From a virus, in the IMG/VR virus record IMGVR_UViG_3300005264_000157, positions 1 to 27,458 of that record: 27,458 bases of DNA; one strand, given 5' to 3'. Shown one piece after another: positions 1 through 8,592 of the stretch (the stretch's first letter is position 1; the number at the start of each line of letters is the position of its first letter). The notes below the pieces were generated by a model. The model did no database searches and had not been told where the DNA came from. It saw only the letters and a program-made list of their open reading frames with translations. A program made the position numbers and the translations under genes.

Positions 1-330
1 ATCGTCTCCGTTTATGTCTATAACGTCTCCTGTTAAGCCACCGTCTACATTTGGTGTAAAAACTAAATCGTTGATTATATCTTCAATGTCGACTATTGAA
101 TCTGGGGATATTGAGCCGCCGCCGCCAACCATATTAATTCTTAATGCTGCGTTTGTCGTGTCGTACACCCCTCTAAAAGCATCATACGTATTACTCGGCA
201 TTCCGTTTAATGATGGGCTTACCGTATCGTAAACACTATATAAAATCTTATACGTATTGCTAGGTACTTCTGTTTGAGAAAAAGCATTAACTGTTATAAA
301 CATTAACGCTAATAATAATAATCTTTTCAT
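1..330 (-). CDS. Secreted repeat protein of the tail region, 3' end outside window
   Basis: The frame is open from the ATG at 330 to the window edge (110 codons, C-terminus missing). It begins with a clear Sec signal peptide: MKR, then a leucine-rich core, then a VNAFSQ end typical of Flavobacteriia signal peptidase I sites, with no lipobox Cys. The mature part carries two imperfect repeats, each of the form PSNTY-x4-(S/G)VYDT, then a GGGG linker and a DI/GD-rich stretch. It follows the receptor-binding protein gene, so an adhesin, tail-fibre or host-surface role is plausible, but the function is not recognised. A signal peptide is unexpected for a virion protein assembled in the cytoplasm. 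The start is supported by the hydrophobic leader and an AT-rich upstream region. Confidence 0.75.
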   Translation of the reverse strand, partial: MKRLLLLALMFITVNAFSQTEVPSNTYKILYSVYDTVSPSLNGMPSNTYDAFRGVYDTTNAALRINMVGGGGSISPDSIVDIEDIINDLVFTPNVDGGLTGDVIDINGDD

Positions 331-361
331 TTTTCTATATTTTAAATTAATTGCAATTTAA

Positions 362-377
362 TATGTTTTACAACATA
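362..377. promoter_or_regulatory. 16-bp palindromic element, copy a
   Basis: TATGTTTTACAACATA has perfect TATGTT/AACATA arms. It spans the stop codon of the receptor-binding protein gene and lies about 30 bp upstream of the next start at 330. It shares the nine-base core TATGTTTTA and the terminal CATA with the copies at 10122 and 16680. It is likely an operator or regulator site at an operon junction. No convincing TAnnTTTG box was found at the expected distance here. Confidence 0.45.
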
Positions 378-1267
378 AAACAAATATTTAGTGATAAATT
401 TGTTAATCCGAAACTAGATGCTATAACTTCGCCGCTTGCTTTTACTTCAATATAAGAGCAAGATGTAACATCCCCATCATCTTCAACTACAGGAAATAAC
501 ATTTGTGAAGATGGTCTGCAATATGTAGGTAATTGAAATATTGTTGTTGATGTTCCTAGTTTTACATGTCCTTGAATATGTACCACGTTGTTAAAATCTC
601 TTTTGTATCTTGCTTCTTGATATGGACTTCCGTAGTTTGCCCACGTAGTCAATAATGAGGGAGTTTGCCATTCGTCTACGCTTTTTGTGTTCGTGAATGT
701 TTTTACGTTTATATCTAAAGTTGTCGTGCCGCTACTTAATTCTATTGTATCATTGAAAAACCCAAAACCGTTTTTGTTTCTTCTAATATACAACGTTATT
801 GTGCCACTGACATCAAAATATTCTAACGGTATAATCTCATTAAAATAATTAATACCATCTACTGACAAAGAAAAATCTTTTAGCTTGTTATTTACAAAAC
901 TTAAACCATCTATTAAATTAGCATAAGTTAATACAATTGTTGTTTCTAAATATCCACTATCCTCAATATCTGCATCTGTAATAGTTACTTCGGGGTCAAC
1001 TGAAAAGCTTAATGTTGGGGCTGTATTTGATGTTGTATTATCAACAATTATATCTTCTATGAAATTATCAAATATATCAAACACTTGAATATAAGCGTAT
1101 TTTATGCCTGTATCTTTTGTAACTCGGTCTACTTTTGCACTAAATTCTAATTCGTCATTCTCTAAATAAAATACATCATTATTAACTTTCGCTAATTTCG
1201 GAGTATCTGAATTAGGAAAATAAAAACTAAATATTTCGTTTGTATCTACTATTTTAACTTTTATCAT
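368..1267 (-). CDS. Putative tail fibre / receptor-binding protein
   Basis: This 299-residue protein is rich in beta structure, Asp, Thr and Ser. The N-terminal two thirds look like stacked beta domains, with a DPEVTITDADIEDSG acidic stretch near residue 93. The last 100 residues match the pattern of C-terminal receptor-binding domains of siphophage tail proteins: WQTPSLLTTWANYG, then V-x-I-x-G-x-V-x-L-G, then LPTYCRPSSQMLFPV. I infer host-surface recognition at the tail tip. Its ATG overlaps the TGA of the upstream hub gene (ATGA), so translation is probably coupled. The stop codon lies inside a palindromic regulatory element. The fold assignment is by pattern only. Confidence 0.65.
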   Translation of the reverse strand: MIKVKIVDTNEIFSFYFPNSDTPKLAKVNNDVFYLENDELEFSAKVDRVTKDTGIKYAYIQVFDIFDNFIEDIIVDNTTSNTAPTLSFSVDPEVTITDADIEDSGYLETTIVLTYANLIDGLSFVNNKLKDFSLSVDGINYFNEIIPLEYFDVSGTITLYIRRNKNGFGFFNDTIELSSGTTTLDINVKTFTNTKSVDEWQTPSLLTTWANYGSPYQEARYKRDFNNVVHIQGHVKLGTSTTIFQLPTYCRPSSQMLFPVVEDDGDVTSCSYIEVKASGEVIASSFGLTNLSLNICFML

Positions 1268-4056
1268 AGTGAAAAACTTTCATTTTGTGATTTTTGCGAG
1301 GTATTACCATCATTTAAATTAGCTGCATTTACATTAGCAGAACCGCCACCGCTACCTCCATTATTAACCTCCCAAACTTTAATATTTGCAAGATAATCAT
1401 TGCTTTGATATTCGTCAAAAGAGTATGTAATATAGCTTTCTATTTCTAGCTTATAATCATTTACGCTTGCAGATGCTGCATTAAGTTTTATTTTCCAACT
1501 ATTAGTAGCAATAGGTACATTAATGTAATTACCTACTGTTAACGCTAACCACGTAATCCCCCCATCTGTTGAATATGTGTATTTACTTGATGTATTTGTA
1601 ATCACTTTTAATCTAGCAGAAGTTCCCCCTACTGCAATAACATCTAAATCATAAATTACCGTTGATGTGTTGCCTGTCGTAACTTGCTTAATTGCGTTGT
1701 AACTTGCGGCATCGAAACTCACTCCTGTAAACGTATAACTTGGTAAAGTTCCTGTATAATGTGGATTAATTAATGTGCTTATTAACTCGAATTTTGTTAG
1801 ATTGTCTTTTGTAAATGAATCTAATTTATTAATTCTGTGTAAATTTCCGTTATAGTCAATTAATGTATTATGTTTTATTTGACTGTATTCGTCTTCTTGT
1901 ATATCAATATCACATTCAATAATATTAAGATTCGGATTAATTAAATCGTTTAATTTCCTTTGTAAATAGTCTTCTCTTACATTGTCTTTTAAAAATTGCG
2001 TATGAAAGTGTAATGTTTTATTTGCTTTCGTTGAAGTAGCTACAGTCAATACATTTAACTGAACGTTTGCCCCTAATTCATTTCCTAATATTTTACTTGT
2101 TGGCTGTTTGTCAATGAAGTACAAAAATGTACCGTTGCCATATTCTCTGATATTATAAGGGTCGTTGTAACTTCCTGTTTTGTCATTGATTTTGTAAAAT
2201 ATGCCTAAATCTAAAATAAAATTATTGTATATCATTTCAGGCAAAGTAAATATTAATTCAATTTCTTGCGTACCCTCGTTATTAAAGGACGTGAAAGTAT
2301 CTAATTTATTTAAGTCATTTTGACTTGGCAGAATTTCTGAATCAGTATATTTATATTTGTATTCTCTATTGATTTCTGAACTAGGCAATAGCATATTAAC
2401 ACTATCCTTATCTACTTTATTAGTTAAGTTTAATATTGTAGATTTAGATATAAAATATTCGTCAAATGTATAAAATGTAAATGTTTTATTTAATGTCGAA
2501 TAATCAAATTGTAAATCTGCAAAGTTTATAACGTTCTTTAAAAACTCGTAAGCTGATATATTTGGTAATACTCGCCTTAATGGATATTCTGTATTGTCTC
2601 TTATTGTAGATTGTTCTTCAATTTCGTAATCGCCAGACGTTTTAAGATTTAAAAAATCTAAATATCCAACATCTGCAAAATCGTGAGGGACTTCAAATTC
2701 AGCCCTACAACTAAAAACAACTGATAATTTATATTCTGTATCTTTTAAAAATCTAAAATTTTCATCAATTATAAAATCTAAAGAATGTGAATTATATCTG
2801 TTAATGTCGTAAAGTTGTTGATTTCCAACCACATACTCATTACCTCCCTCTTGCAGTATTATGTATACAGACCCTGATAACCTGAACCAAAAGCCTAACT
2901 CATTCCCATCGCTATCATTTGTAGCCGTGTCAAATGTAACTTTTAATTCAGCTTTTAATTTACCGTAAATATTTTCTGTTACTTCAAATTTAGTTGATGT
3001 AAAACTTCCTGTAGTATCGGTTAATTCTGTTTGTATTTTTGCGTAAAGGTTATTATCGTCAACTGCCTGTACCCATTGTTTTGTGTAATCGTTATTGTTG
3101 TTAAATTTACATTTATTTTCTACTATATTCTCATCTTTGTAATTCTCAAAGTCTGTAATTGTAAGCTCTTGACAATAAATTGAGTCGAACCAATCGCCTG
3201 TTATATTGTATTCTGTTGCATCGCTTATACTTTCTATTATCTTATCTAATCTAGCACCTACAATACAATGAGATGTTGCAATATCCCAAACAGGAATATA
3301 CCCCCCTATGAAAAAATTACCGCCCGTATAATTGCCTAAGTCTGCAAATGAATATCTACAATAATCGTCATTATCATTTATTATGTTATCGCTTGTTATT
3401 TCAAATACCTTATCTGCAATATCTAATTGCGACATTGTAATATTTTTCAATTTCTCTACAAAGTCTAATTGTTCACTTACAAATTGAGCATTTATAAACT
3501 CATCATTTCTGGACGTTAAAATTAATTCGCCTTGTAATTCATCTAATACTGCTATGTATGTTATTCTGTTGTCGTTTGGATAAACAAAAACTGATTGAGC
3601 TTTATTATTGTTTACAATCTCAAAGTCTTTACTATGTTCTAATGCAATGTTTTCTATATCTGTTACGCTATTGCTAATTTTTGTTAGTTCAATGGTAGAA
3701 TCTACAACGTCTATTAAAGCTGCATCAATTTCTATTACCTCTATGTTATCAAAATAAATACCTCCTGCAACTGAATTTACTTCAAAAGTCCAAAAGTTCG
3801 AACTTGCTGTAAAATAACCCTCTTTTGTATACCCTGTGATATAAGTTGTATCTGTTACATCATCGCACGTAGTATTATTGAATTTAAAATAATATCTATT
3901 GCCAACTGTTAAACTAACAGGAAATTTTAAAGTTGTAGAACCAACTAAACGCCTAACTGATTTATTAGATTTAGGATTTAATACTTCATTTGCGTATAAT
4001 AAAGGAAAATTTAATAACGTCCCCTCGCAATATATTTTTTTCTTAACGTAAAGCAT
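1264..4056 (-). CDS. Large tail-tip / baseplate hub-like protein
   Basis: This protein of about 930 residues has no enzymatic motif that I recognise. The N-terminus is beta-rich. A central part around residues 490-560, with ISAYEFLKNVINFADLQFDYS and then KTFTFYTFDEYF, resembles the hub folds of tail-associated (Tal/gp27-like) proteins. The C-terminus ends in a low-complexity GGSGGGSANVN linker and a short polar tail. Size and place, between a distal-tail-like protein and the receptor-binding protein, fit the tail-tip hub that holds fibres and opens the tube. The frame also has a TTG two codons earlier; the ATG at 4056 is preferred. The start overlaps the upstream gene by 14 nt. Confidence 0.6.
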   Translation of the reverse strand: MLYVKKKIYCEGTLLNFPLLYANEVLNPKSNKSVRRLVGSTTLKFPVSLTVGNRYYFKFNNTTCDDVTDTTYITGYTKEGYFTASSNFWTFEVNSVAGGIYFDNIEVIEIDAALIDVVDSTIELTKISNSVTDIENIALEHSKDFEIVNNNKAQSVFVYPNDNRITYIAVLDELQGELILTSRNDEFINAQFVSEQLDFVEKLKNITMSQLDIADKVFEITSDNIINDNDDYCRYSFADLGNYTGGNFFIGGYIPVWDIATSHCIVGARLDKIIESISDATEYNITGDWFDSIYCQELTITDFENYKDENIVENKCKFNNNNDYTKQWVQAVDDNNLYAKIQTELTDTTGSFTSTKFEVTENIYGKLKAELKVTFDTATNDSDGNELGFWFRLSGSVYIILQEGGNEYVVGNQQLYDINRYNSHSLDFIIDENFRFLKDTEYKLSVVFSCRAEFEVPHDFADVGYLDFLNLKTSGDYEIEEQSTIRDNTEYPLRRVLPNISAYEFLKNVINFADLQFDYSTLNKTFTFYTFDEYFISKSTILNLTNKVDKDSVNMLLPSSEINREYKYKYTDSEILPSQNDLNKLDTFTSFNNEGTQEIELIFTLPEMIYNNFILDLGIFYKINDKTGSYNDPYNIREYGNGTFLYFIDKQPTSKILGNELGANVQLNVLTVATSTKANKTLHFHTQFLKDNVREDYLQRKLNDLINPNLNIIECDIDIQEDEYSQIKHNTLIDYNGNLHRINKLDSFTKDNLTKFELISTLINPHYTGTLPSYTFTGVSFDAASYNAIKQVTTGNTSTVIYDLDVIAVGGTSARLKVITNTSSKYTYSTDGGITWLALTVGNYINVPIATNSWKIKLNAASASVNDYKLEIESYITYSFDEYQSNDYLANIKVWEVNNGGSGGGSANVNAANLNDGNTSQKSQNESFSL

Positions 4057-5308
4057 ACTCAAAACTTACTTTATATTGAAACAATTTACTTTTGTCTTTT
4101 CTGTATATCTGTTCTGTTTTATCCACAATATTAACAGGAACAATTACACCATCTATTGATAAATAAACCTTTTCCGAACCCCATAGAGATTTTAAATAGT
4201 TAATTTCATCAAGTGTTAAATAGTCTGTAATTAAATCAAATGTGTATTGTTGTTGTATTCCTATCTTATGTACATTGTGATTGTCATTGTCGTTTATCTG
4301 TTGCCAATCTGCATAGTTAGAAGCGTTATACTCATCGCTTACAGTTTTTAATCTATCTGTACGATATTTATTAAAGTTCATAAAATCGTAGCCGCCAACT
4401 TGATTAATCCAATGTGCTGTTATAATTTTATTATCGCAATTTGTAATTGTGTATTTTGCTCTTTCTTCTACACCGCTAATGAATTTCCATACTTCAAAAC
4501 TTATTATGTCGCCTCCGAAACTAGGAACGTCATAAATACCTGTTGCTGCTCCTGTGCTTGAATGCCATACGTTTGATAAATCCCAGTAACCTAAACGATT
4601 TAATGATGTTGTTTCTAGTGTTTTAATTCCTACAGGAACAAACGCCCCACTTGTCGAACTTTCTAATGCAGAACCTACTCCTGCTGTAAAATCGTAATAG
4701 TTAGATAATTGTAATTCAAATCTCCATTTGTAACCTGTATCAAATAACGCTTCATAATATACATCTATATGACCGATTGAAGTAATGTAACCATCTTCTA
4801 ACCTAGATGCGTTGTAAACACACGTATACGCTTCTGTATTCCTGTCTTGACGTATGTTTTTTTCTAAAGCATTTGATAATAAAAAGTTTCGCATTTGCTT
4901 CCATGCATTCGGATAAATATTTCTATCTTCATTGTCTGTACGTTCCGCTAATAAACCTCTAGTAAACAACCCTACAACTCCCTGTAATGAGCCGTTGTAA
5001 AACTCCTGAACTGTTACTTTATAATCGTAAACAGCTCTAAAATAGCTTATTGAATTACTATATTCTGTATTAAGTTTCTTAGATATGTATTTATTTGCAT
5101 CAAAATAACCATAACCGTTAATTGTTGGCGTTGCGTTGTATGTTGTAATTGTTCCCTCATAATCGGTTAATACAAATACATATTTAAAATCTATATAGTT
5201 TCCTACTTGCGAACTATCGGCAATATAAAAAGCTGGGTTTTTCTTATCGTGTGGATAAACTAAACCGCTACTAACTGTATTACCTACTTGTTTTAATGTT
5301 ATTGCCAT
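4043..5308 (-). CDS. Distal tail (Dit-like) protein
   Basis: This is a 421-residue, aromatic-rich beta protein. The C-terminal 65 residues carry a pattern seen at the end of distal-tail proteins in Bacteroidota phages: LTLDEINYLKSLWGSEKVYL, then VPVNIVDKTEQ, then YKVSFEYALR. The expected role is a ring at the tube end linking the tail tube to the hub encoded next. It is encoded directly downstream of a gp10-like head-tail joining protein, with a 10-nt overlap, and overlaps the hub gene by 14 nt. The function is inferred from order and pattern; a general minor tail protein is the alternative. Confidence 0.55.
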   Translation of the reverse strand: MAITLKQVGNTVSSGLVYPHDKKNPAFYIADSSQVGNYIDFKYVFVLTDYEGTITTYNATPTINGYGYFDANKYISKKLNTEYSNSISYFRAVYDYKVTVQEFYNGSLQGVVGLFTRGLLAERTDNEDRNIYPNAWKQMRNFLLSNALEKNIRQDRNTEAYTCVYNASRLEDGYITSIGHIDVYYEALFDTGYKWRFELQLSNYYDFTAGVGSALESSTSGAFVPVGIKTLETTSLNRLGYWDLSNVWHSSTGAATGIYDVPSFGGDIISFEVWKFISGVEERAKYTITNCDNKIITAHWINQVGGYDFMNFNKYRTDRLKTVSDEYNASNYADWQQINDNDNHNVHKIGIQQQYTFDLITDYLTLDEINYLKSLWGSEKVYLSIDGVIVPVNIVDKTEQIYRKDKSKLFQYKVSFEYALR

Positions 5309-5694
5309 TGTCCTTTTATTTTTTCTTTTATTTCAAACCCTAACGCCTTTTCAATCTGTATTTTATTTGCTCGTATTACGTCTGCAAAATTGTGTATAAA
5401 TGGATGTGGCTTTGTTCCGTATTTTTTAATTGACATTGCAACCGCCCAAACATTTAATCCTTTTTTTGCAGCCCACTTTCTAAGACTATTAACAGGAGGC
5501 ATATGTGGATTTGTCCCTTTATCTAAATAAACTCCATATTTTAACATTTCAAATTCTAAAGAATAACTTAAATAATTTCCTCTAGATACTTGAAATTTAA
5601 AAGACTTAGATAAATGTCCAGAACTATCGGCAATATCTTTTTGCATTGCCTTAATAATCTCTTTACCTATCTTATTTAACGTATCTGATAACAA
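5299..5694 (-). CDS. HK97 gp10-like head-tail joining / tail-completion protein
   Basis: This 131-residue protein has a lysine-rich helical N-terminus and the family-like core YGVYLDKGTNPHMPP, then WAAKKGLN and SIKKYGTKPHPFI. These resemble small connector or virion-morphogenesis proteins that join head and tail. The frame has no ATG before residue 17. The best start is a TTG at 5694 that overlaps the upstream gene by 19 nt and follows a purine-rich AGAAAAAC stretch, so an unusual start codon is likely. The neighbours are a small unknown gene and the connector upstream, and Dit downstream. Confidence 0.65.
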   Translation of the reverse strand: MLSDTLNKIGKEIIKAMQKDIADSSGHLSKSFKFQVSRGNYLSYSLEFEMLKYGVYLDKGTNPHMPPVNSLRKWAAKKGLNVWAVAMSIKKYGTKPHPFIHNFADVIRANKIQIEKALGFEIKEKIKGQWQ

Positions 5695-5897
5695 AGTTTT
5701 TCTTTTTTGCCTATTTTTACAATCTTAAAATCTTGCTCTTTTAACGCCTTAATCTCTTTAGGCTTTAATGTTGTTAAAGATAATTCTAATGTTTTGTGTG
5801 TCATTTTTAAAACTATTACGTTCTTTGCACTTACTTCTGTAAGTTTCTGCAATATCTCTTGACTTGTTGCTCCTGTTGAATGTCTAAATTGTATCAT
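5676..5897 (-). CDS. Small protein in the head-tail connector block, function unknown
   Basis: This is a 73-residue basic protein with an alternating helix/strand pattern and no recognised motif. It lies between the connector-like gene (2-nt gap) and the gp10-like gene (19-nt overlap), so it belongs to the structural operon. Its size and place would suit a second small head-tail connector or stopper, but no sequence feature proves this. Confidence 0.55.
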   Translation of the reverse strand: MIQFRHSTGATSQEILQKLTEVSAKNVIVLKMTHKTLELSLTTLKPKEIKALKEQDFKIVKIGKKEKLCYQIR

Positions 5898-5899
5898 AA

Positions 5900-6436
5900 T
5901 TATATATTTTCTCCTAAATAAATTCCCTGTGTTGAAGAGTTTAATTTGTCGCTTAAACTGTATTCTGGATAATCTGTAATATTATCTTCTATAAATGTTA
6001 TTAATAAATCTGCGTAACTTGCGGCTCTATTTGCATTCGTTTGTTCTATGTCTGCTAACATAGACCTATCTACTACTGTACTTGTTGAACTGTTTTGATT
6101 AACAATACTTTTGTTTGTAATCTTAACAAAAAAATCATAGTTTCCGTTTTTTAATGTTGTGTACATTAAATAAGGAAATGATTCTTTTACTAAATCAATT
6201 ATTACTTGGTCTACATAATCTGTAATCGGGTCTGATGTACCTCCACCATCTATATAGTTTTTCCACGATGTATATTGGTCTATTATTCTATTCCATAATT
6301 CAATTCCTAATAAACCTCTGTAATCAATGTCTACGGATGCTATTATATTAGGTGAGATTATTTTATCTTCTACATTAGTCATTATAGACGAATGCTCTTT
6401 GATATATTTTATTGAAACTAATTGTATACTACTCAT
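5900..6436 (-). CDS. Head-tail connector-like protein (DUF6712-like pattern)
   Basis: This 178-residue, largely helical protein has the pattern of adaptor/connector proteins encoded after the portal in Bacteroidota phages: KYIKEHSSIMTNVEDKIISP near the N-terminus, then LLGIELWNRII, and a C-terminal helix ending ADLLITFIEDN. The likely role is an adaptor ring below the portal. It overlaps the portal stop by 8 nt and is followed within 2 nt by the next small gene. The family name is a recollection of the pattern, not a search result. Confidence 0.5.
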   Translation of the reverse strand: MSSIQLVSIKYIKEHSSIMTNVEDKIISPNIIASVDIDYRGLLGIELWNRIIDQYTSWKNYIDGGGTSDPITDYVDQVIIDLVKESFPYLMYTTLKNGNYDFFVKITNKSIVNQNSSTSTVVDRSMLADIEQTNANRAASYADLLITFIEDNITDYPEYSLSDKLNSSTQGIYLGENI

Positions 6437-7688
6437 TTTTTAATAGATTTAAAGCCTTTTTAAATACGCTTAGTTTAATTTCTTTGTCTTCTAATGGCTG
6501 TGTTGATAAAATATCTTCTTTTGCAAACCCCATTAACTCGCCTATTTTATCAATAGTTAACACTTTGCTTAATTCATCTATACTTGTGGTTAATAACAGA
6601 TTTGTCGGTATTTCTCCAATCTTTAAATCTTCACCTGTTAGCATATTAATATACTCTAAAATAGTCGTTTGTATAGGCTTAACGTAGTTTGTGACGAATT
6701 TATCTAATTGGAATAATACATCTTTACCACTTGAAAAACCTTTTACTCCCTCTATTCCTGCTGTTGTTCTGTCAATTGAATGAGATACTAATATGTTTTC
6801 TTTAACATCTCTACTTAGTAATGCAAACATCTTGCTTATATCACTTACTGCAATTGGTTCTATTTCGGTTTTAGTTCCCTCTGGTACAAAGAAATACATT
6901 GCTTTACCCGTATTAGATGCACTTGCATACTTCTCTTTTATTTGGTCTGTTATTTTTTTCTTTGTTTTCTCGTCAGGGTTACCGCCCGTAAATACAAATT
7001 TAAAGCCTGGCTGCATATTATTGTGCATATTAGCGTTGTGAAATGTGCTAATTTCTTTTAATGTATCAAGGTCTTTTAATGCAGAAACATAATCGGGTAA
7101 TCCGTAATTAGTAACAGGATTGTATTTTACCATATGCAACATCTGTACTTCCTTTTTGTATTTAGTATTAAATGCAATGTATGGTGTAATATGTGGCTCT
7201 GACAAGCTAGTCCACGTTGCCCACTTGTAAGTTGTATCTCTGTATTTTGTATTTACATAATACATCTCAGAAAAATTAAAATCATTAGGTATTGATGCCC
7301 TTACACTATTTTGAGGTGTATGAAAATACTCCGATGGTCTTGCACCTCCACGTTCCCAACCTACTTTCAAATAACTTTCGTAGAACATTGCAAAGTCATT
7401 ACTTATCTTCTCAAATAAATCGTTCCAAGTCTCGAAAGGGTTCGCCATTTCTAAATATGGCGTTCCGTCTTGATGCTGTAAACCTAAACCTTTAATTAAG
7501 TTCGTCTTTCGATTAATTATAGCTGAGTGCATCGCTACCTCTGTGTATAATTCTGTAAGTAAGTAAGGTAGTTTATTATCGTTTCCGTTCCTTTGATACT
7601 CATCAATATCGTTAATATTAAATGTAGGACTTTCAACTTGCGAAGATAAACTAATAAATTCAACACTTATATTTTCTTTATTCTTCAT
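6429..7688 (-). CDS. Portal protein
   Basis: This 419-residue protein has the usual length and order of motifs of an HK97/SPP1-type portal. There is an N-terminal region with LLTELYTEVAMHSAIINRKT, a wing with YESYLKVGWERGG and FHTPQNSVRA, a mid-section GLPDYVSALKDLDTLKEIS followed by NMQPGFKFVFTGG, and a C-terminal helical stem with GIEGVKGFSSGKDVLFQLDKF. It forms the dodecameric DNA channel at the capsid vertex and docks the terminase. It overlaps the small gene upstream by 11 nt and the connector downstream by 8 nt. In this phage the portal follows the capsid genes rather than the terminase. Confidence 0.85.
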   Translation of the reverse strand: MKNKENISVEFISLSSQVESPTFNINDIDEYQRNGNDNKLPYLLTELYTEVAMHSAIINRKTNLIKGLGLQHQDGTPYLEMANPFETWNDLFEKISNDFAMFYESYLKVGWERGGARPSEYFHTPQNSVRASIPNDFNFSEMYYVNTKYRDTTYKWATWTSLSEPHITPYIAFNTKYKKEVQMLHMVKYNPVTNYGLPDYVSALKDLDTLKEISTFHNANMHNNMQPGFKFVFTGGNPDEKTKKKITDQIKEKYASASNTGKAMYFFVPEGTKTEIEPIAVSDISKMFALLSRDVKENILVSHSIDRTTAGIEGVKGFSSGKDVLFQLDKFVTNYVKPIQTTILEYINMLTGEDLKIGEIPTNLLLTTSIDELSKVLTIDKIGELMGFAKEDILSTQPLEDKEIKLSVFKKALNLLKNE

Positions 7689-7983
7689 TTACAAATATTG
7701 TTTCTGTTACGTCGTTAACGTAATCTGTATTAGTAATTGTATTTGTTGCAATACCTTTAAACACTTCGTTTTCTTCTATTGTTAAAGTAATGTTATAACT
7801 TCGCTCTGTAAATGTAGTAAAATCTTCTGTAATTACAAAGAATCTATCATTATCTATTACAACATTGCCTATAAATGTACTTGTTTTCTTTGTTTGCGTA
7901 CTATATAATTCTAAGGTATACTCAAATGTACCATATCCTATAAAACTACTATACGTAAATGTTAAACTGTTTTCTAACTTCAT
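7678..7983 (-). CDS. Small beta-rich structural-region protein, unknown
   Basis: This is a 101-residue protein rich in Thr, Phe, Tyr and acidic residues, with alternating strands (TFEYTLELYSTQT, NITLTIEEN) and no recognised motif. The pattern suggests one immunoglobulin- or jelly-roll-like domain, for example a head decoration or adaptor, but this is a guess. The start codon lies 10 nt after the T-tract of a terminator hairpin, so expression depends on read-through or on a promoter inside the upstream gene. It overlaps the portal start by 11 nt. Confidence 0.55.
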   Translation of the reverse strand: MKLENSLTFTYSSFIGYGTFEYTLELYSTQTKKTSTFIGNVVIDNDRFFVITEDFTTFTERSYNITLTIEENEVFKGIATNTITNTDYVNDVTETIFVNEE

Positions 7984-7993
7984 AATAATTAAT

Positions 7994-8020
7994 AAAAAAC
8001 CCCCTCATATTTGAGAGGGT
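7994..8020 (-). terminator. Intrinsic terminator after the capsid/tube genes
   Basis: On the minus strand ACCCTCTCA-AATA-TGAGGGGGT forms a 9-bp stem with a tetraloop, followed directly by six T. The one imperfect pair is a G-U wobble on the minus strand but a C-A mismatch on the plus strand. There is a T-tract only on the minus-strand side, so the direction is clear. It ends 10 nt before the ATG at 7983 and probably reduces, rather than ends, transcription into the portal operon. Confidence 0.85.
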
Positions 8021-8045
8021 CTAATTTATAAACAATGAACTAAAA

Positions 8046-8591
8046 CTAAACTGATGTTACTGTTAATGTTCCTGATGCATCTATTACTATGTTGTCTGCT
8101 TCTATCTCATTAGAGCGTTCGCCCTCTTCACATACTAATACTAAAGGATAACCGTTTAATCCATCCGTCTCAGCTGCAATTGTTGCAACATCCTCGCTAG
8201 ATTCTAATGCTTCCCATTCGCCAACTAAGAAATATTTACCTGCTTTTGTCTTGATAATTGCACAAGAATAACCAGTCTCAATAGGTATTAATAAGTTCTT
8301 ATTTTCTTGACTCATTCCTTGAATTGTTATTGCTACTTTCTTAGCAAATCCAGCACTACCATTTGCAGCCATTAACGCCTCTTCAAATGATGTTGTTTTC
8401 TGAACTCCCGTATAAGGAAAAAACTCAATAGCTGTTCCTGCGGTTTCTTTGTCGTCTATATCTATAATTTTCGTAGACGTTCCGTCTTTTGGTGCATAAA
8501 GTGTATCTGGACGTGTAGCAAGGTATACTGTGTATATCCCTGCTGACGTTTTACATAACTTTGCACCTTTATCTGTAATTGTACAAGCCAT
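8046..8591 (-). CDS. Probable major tail tube (or capsid-associated) protein
   Basis: This 181-residue protein starts MACTITDKG with CK at residues 13-14. The order is then GIYTVYLA, IEFFPYTGVQKTTSFEEAL, KVAITIQGMSQENKNLLIP, AGKYFLVGEWEALE, and a GYPLVLVCEE stretch near the end. This fits a small tail-tube-like beta protein of Bacteroidota phages. It directly follows the major capsid gene (1-nt gap) and precedes a strong terminator, so it is probably made in large amounts. A head decoration protein is the main alternative because of the position between capsid and portal. Confidence 0.5.
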   Translation of the reverse strand: MACTITDKGAKLCKTSAGIYTVYLATRPDTLYAPKDGTSTKIIDIDDKETAGTAIEFFPYTGVQKTTSFEEALMAANGSAGFAKKVAITIQGMSQENKNLLIPIETGYSCAIIKTKAGKYFLVGEWEALESSEDVATIAAETDGLNGYPLVLVCEEGERSNEIEADNIVIDASGTLTVTSV

Positions 8592-8592
8592 A

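Noticed and set aside
4119-5258. Two perfect DnaA boxes (4119-4127 and 5250-5258)
   Set aside because: They are single 9-mers inside tail genes, 1.1 kb apart, without symmetry or clustering; chance in AT-rich DNA is more likely than an origin.
6792-6809. TATGTTTTCTTTAACAT resembling the regulatory element
   Set aside because: It lies in the middle of the portal gene, the spacing differs by one base and the right arm is incomplete; probably chance.
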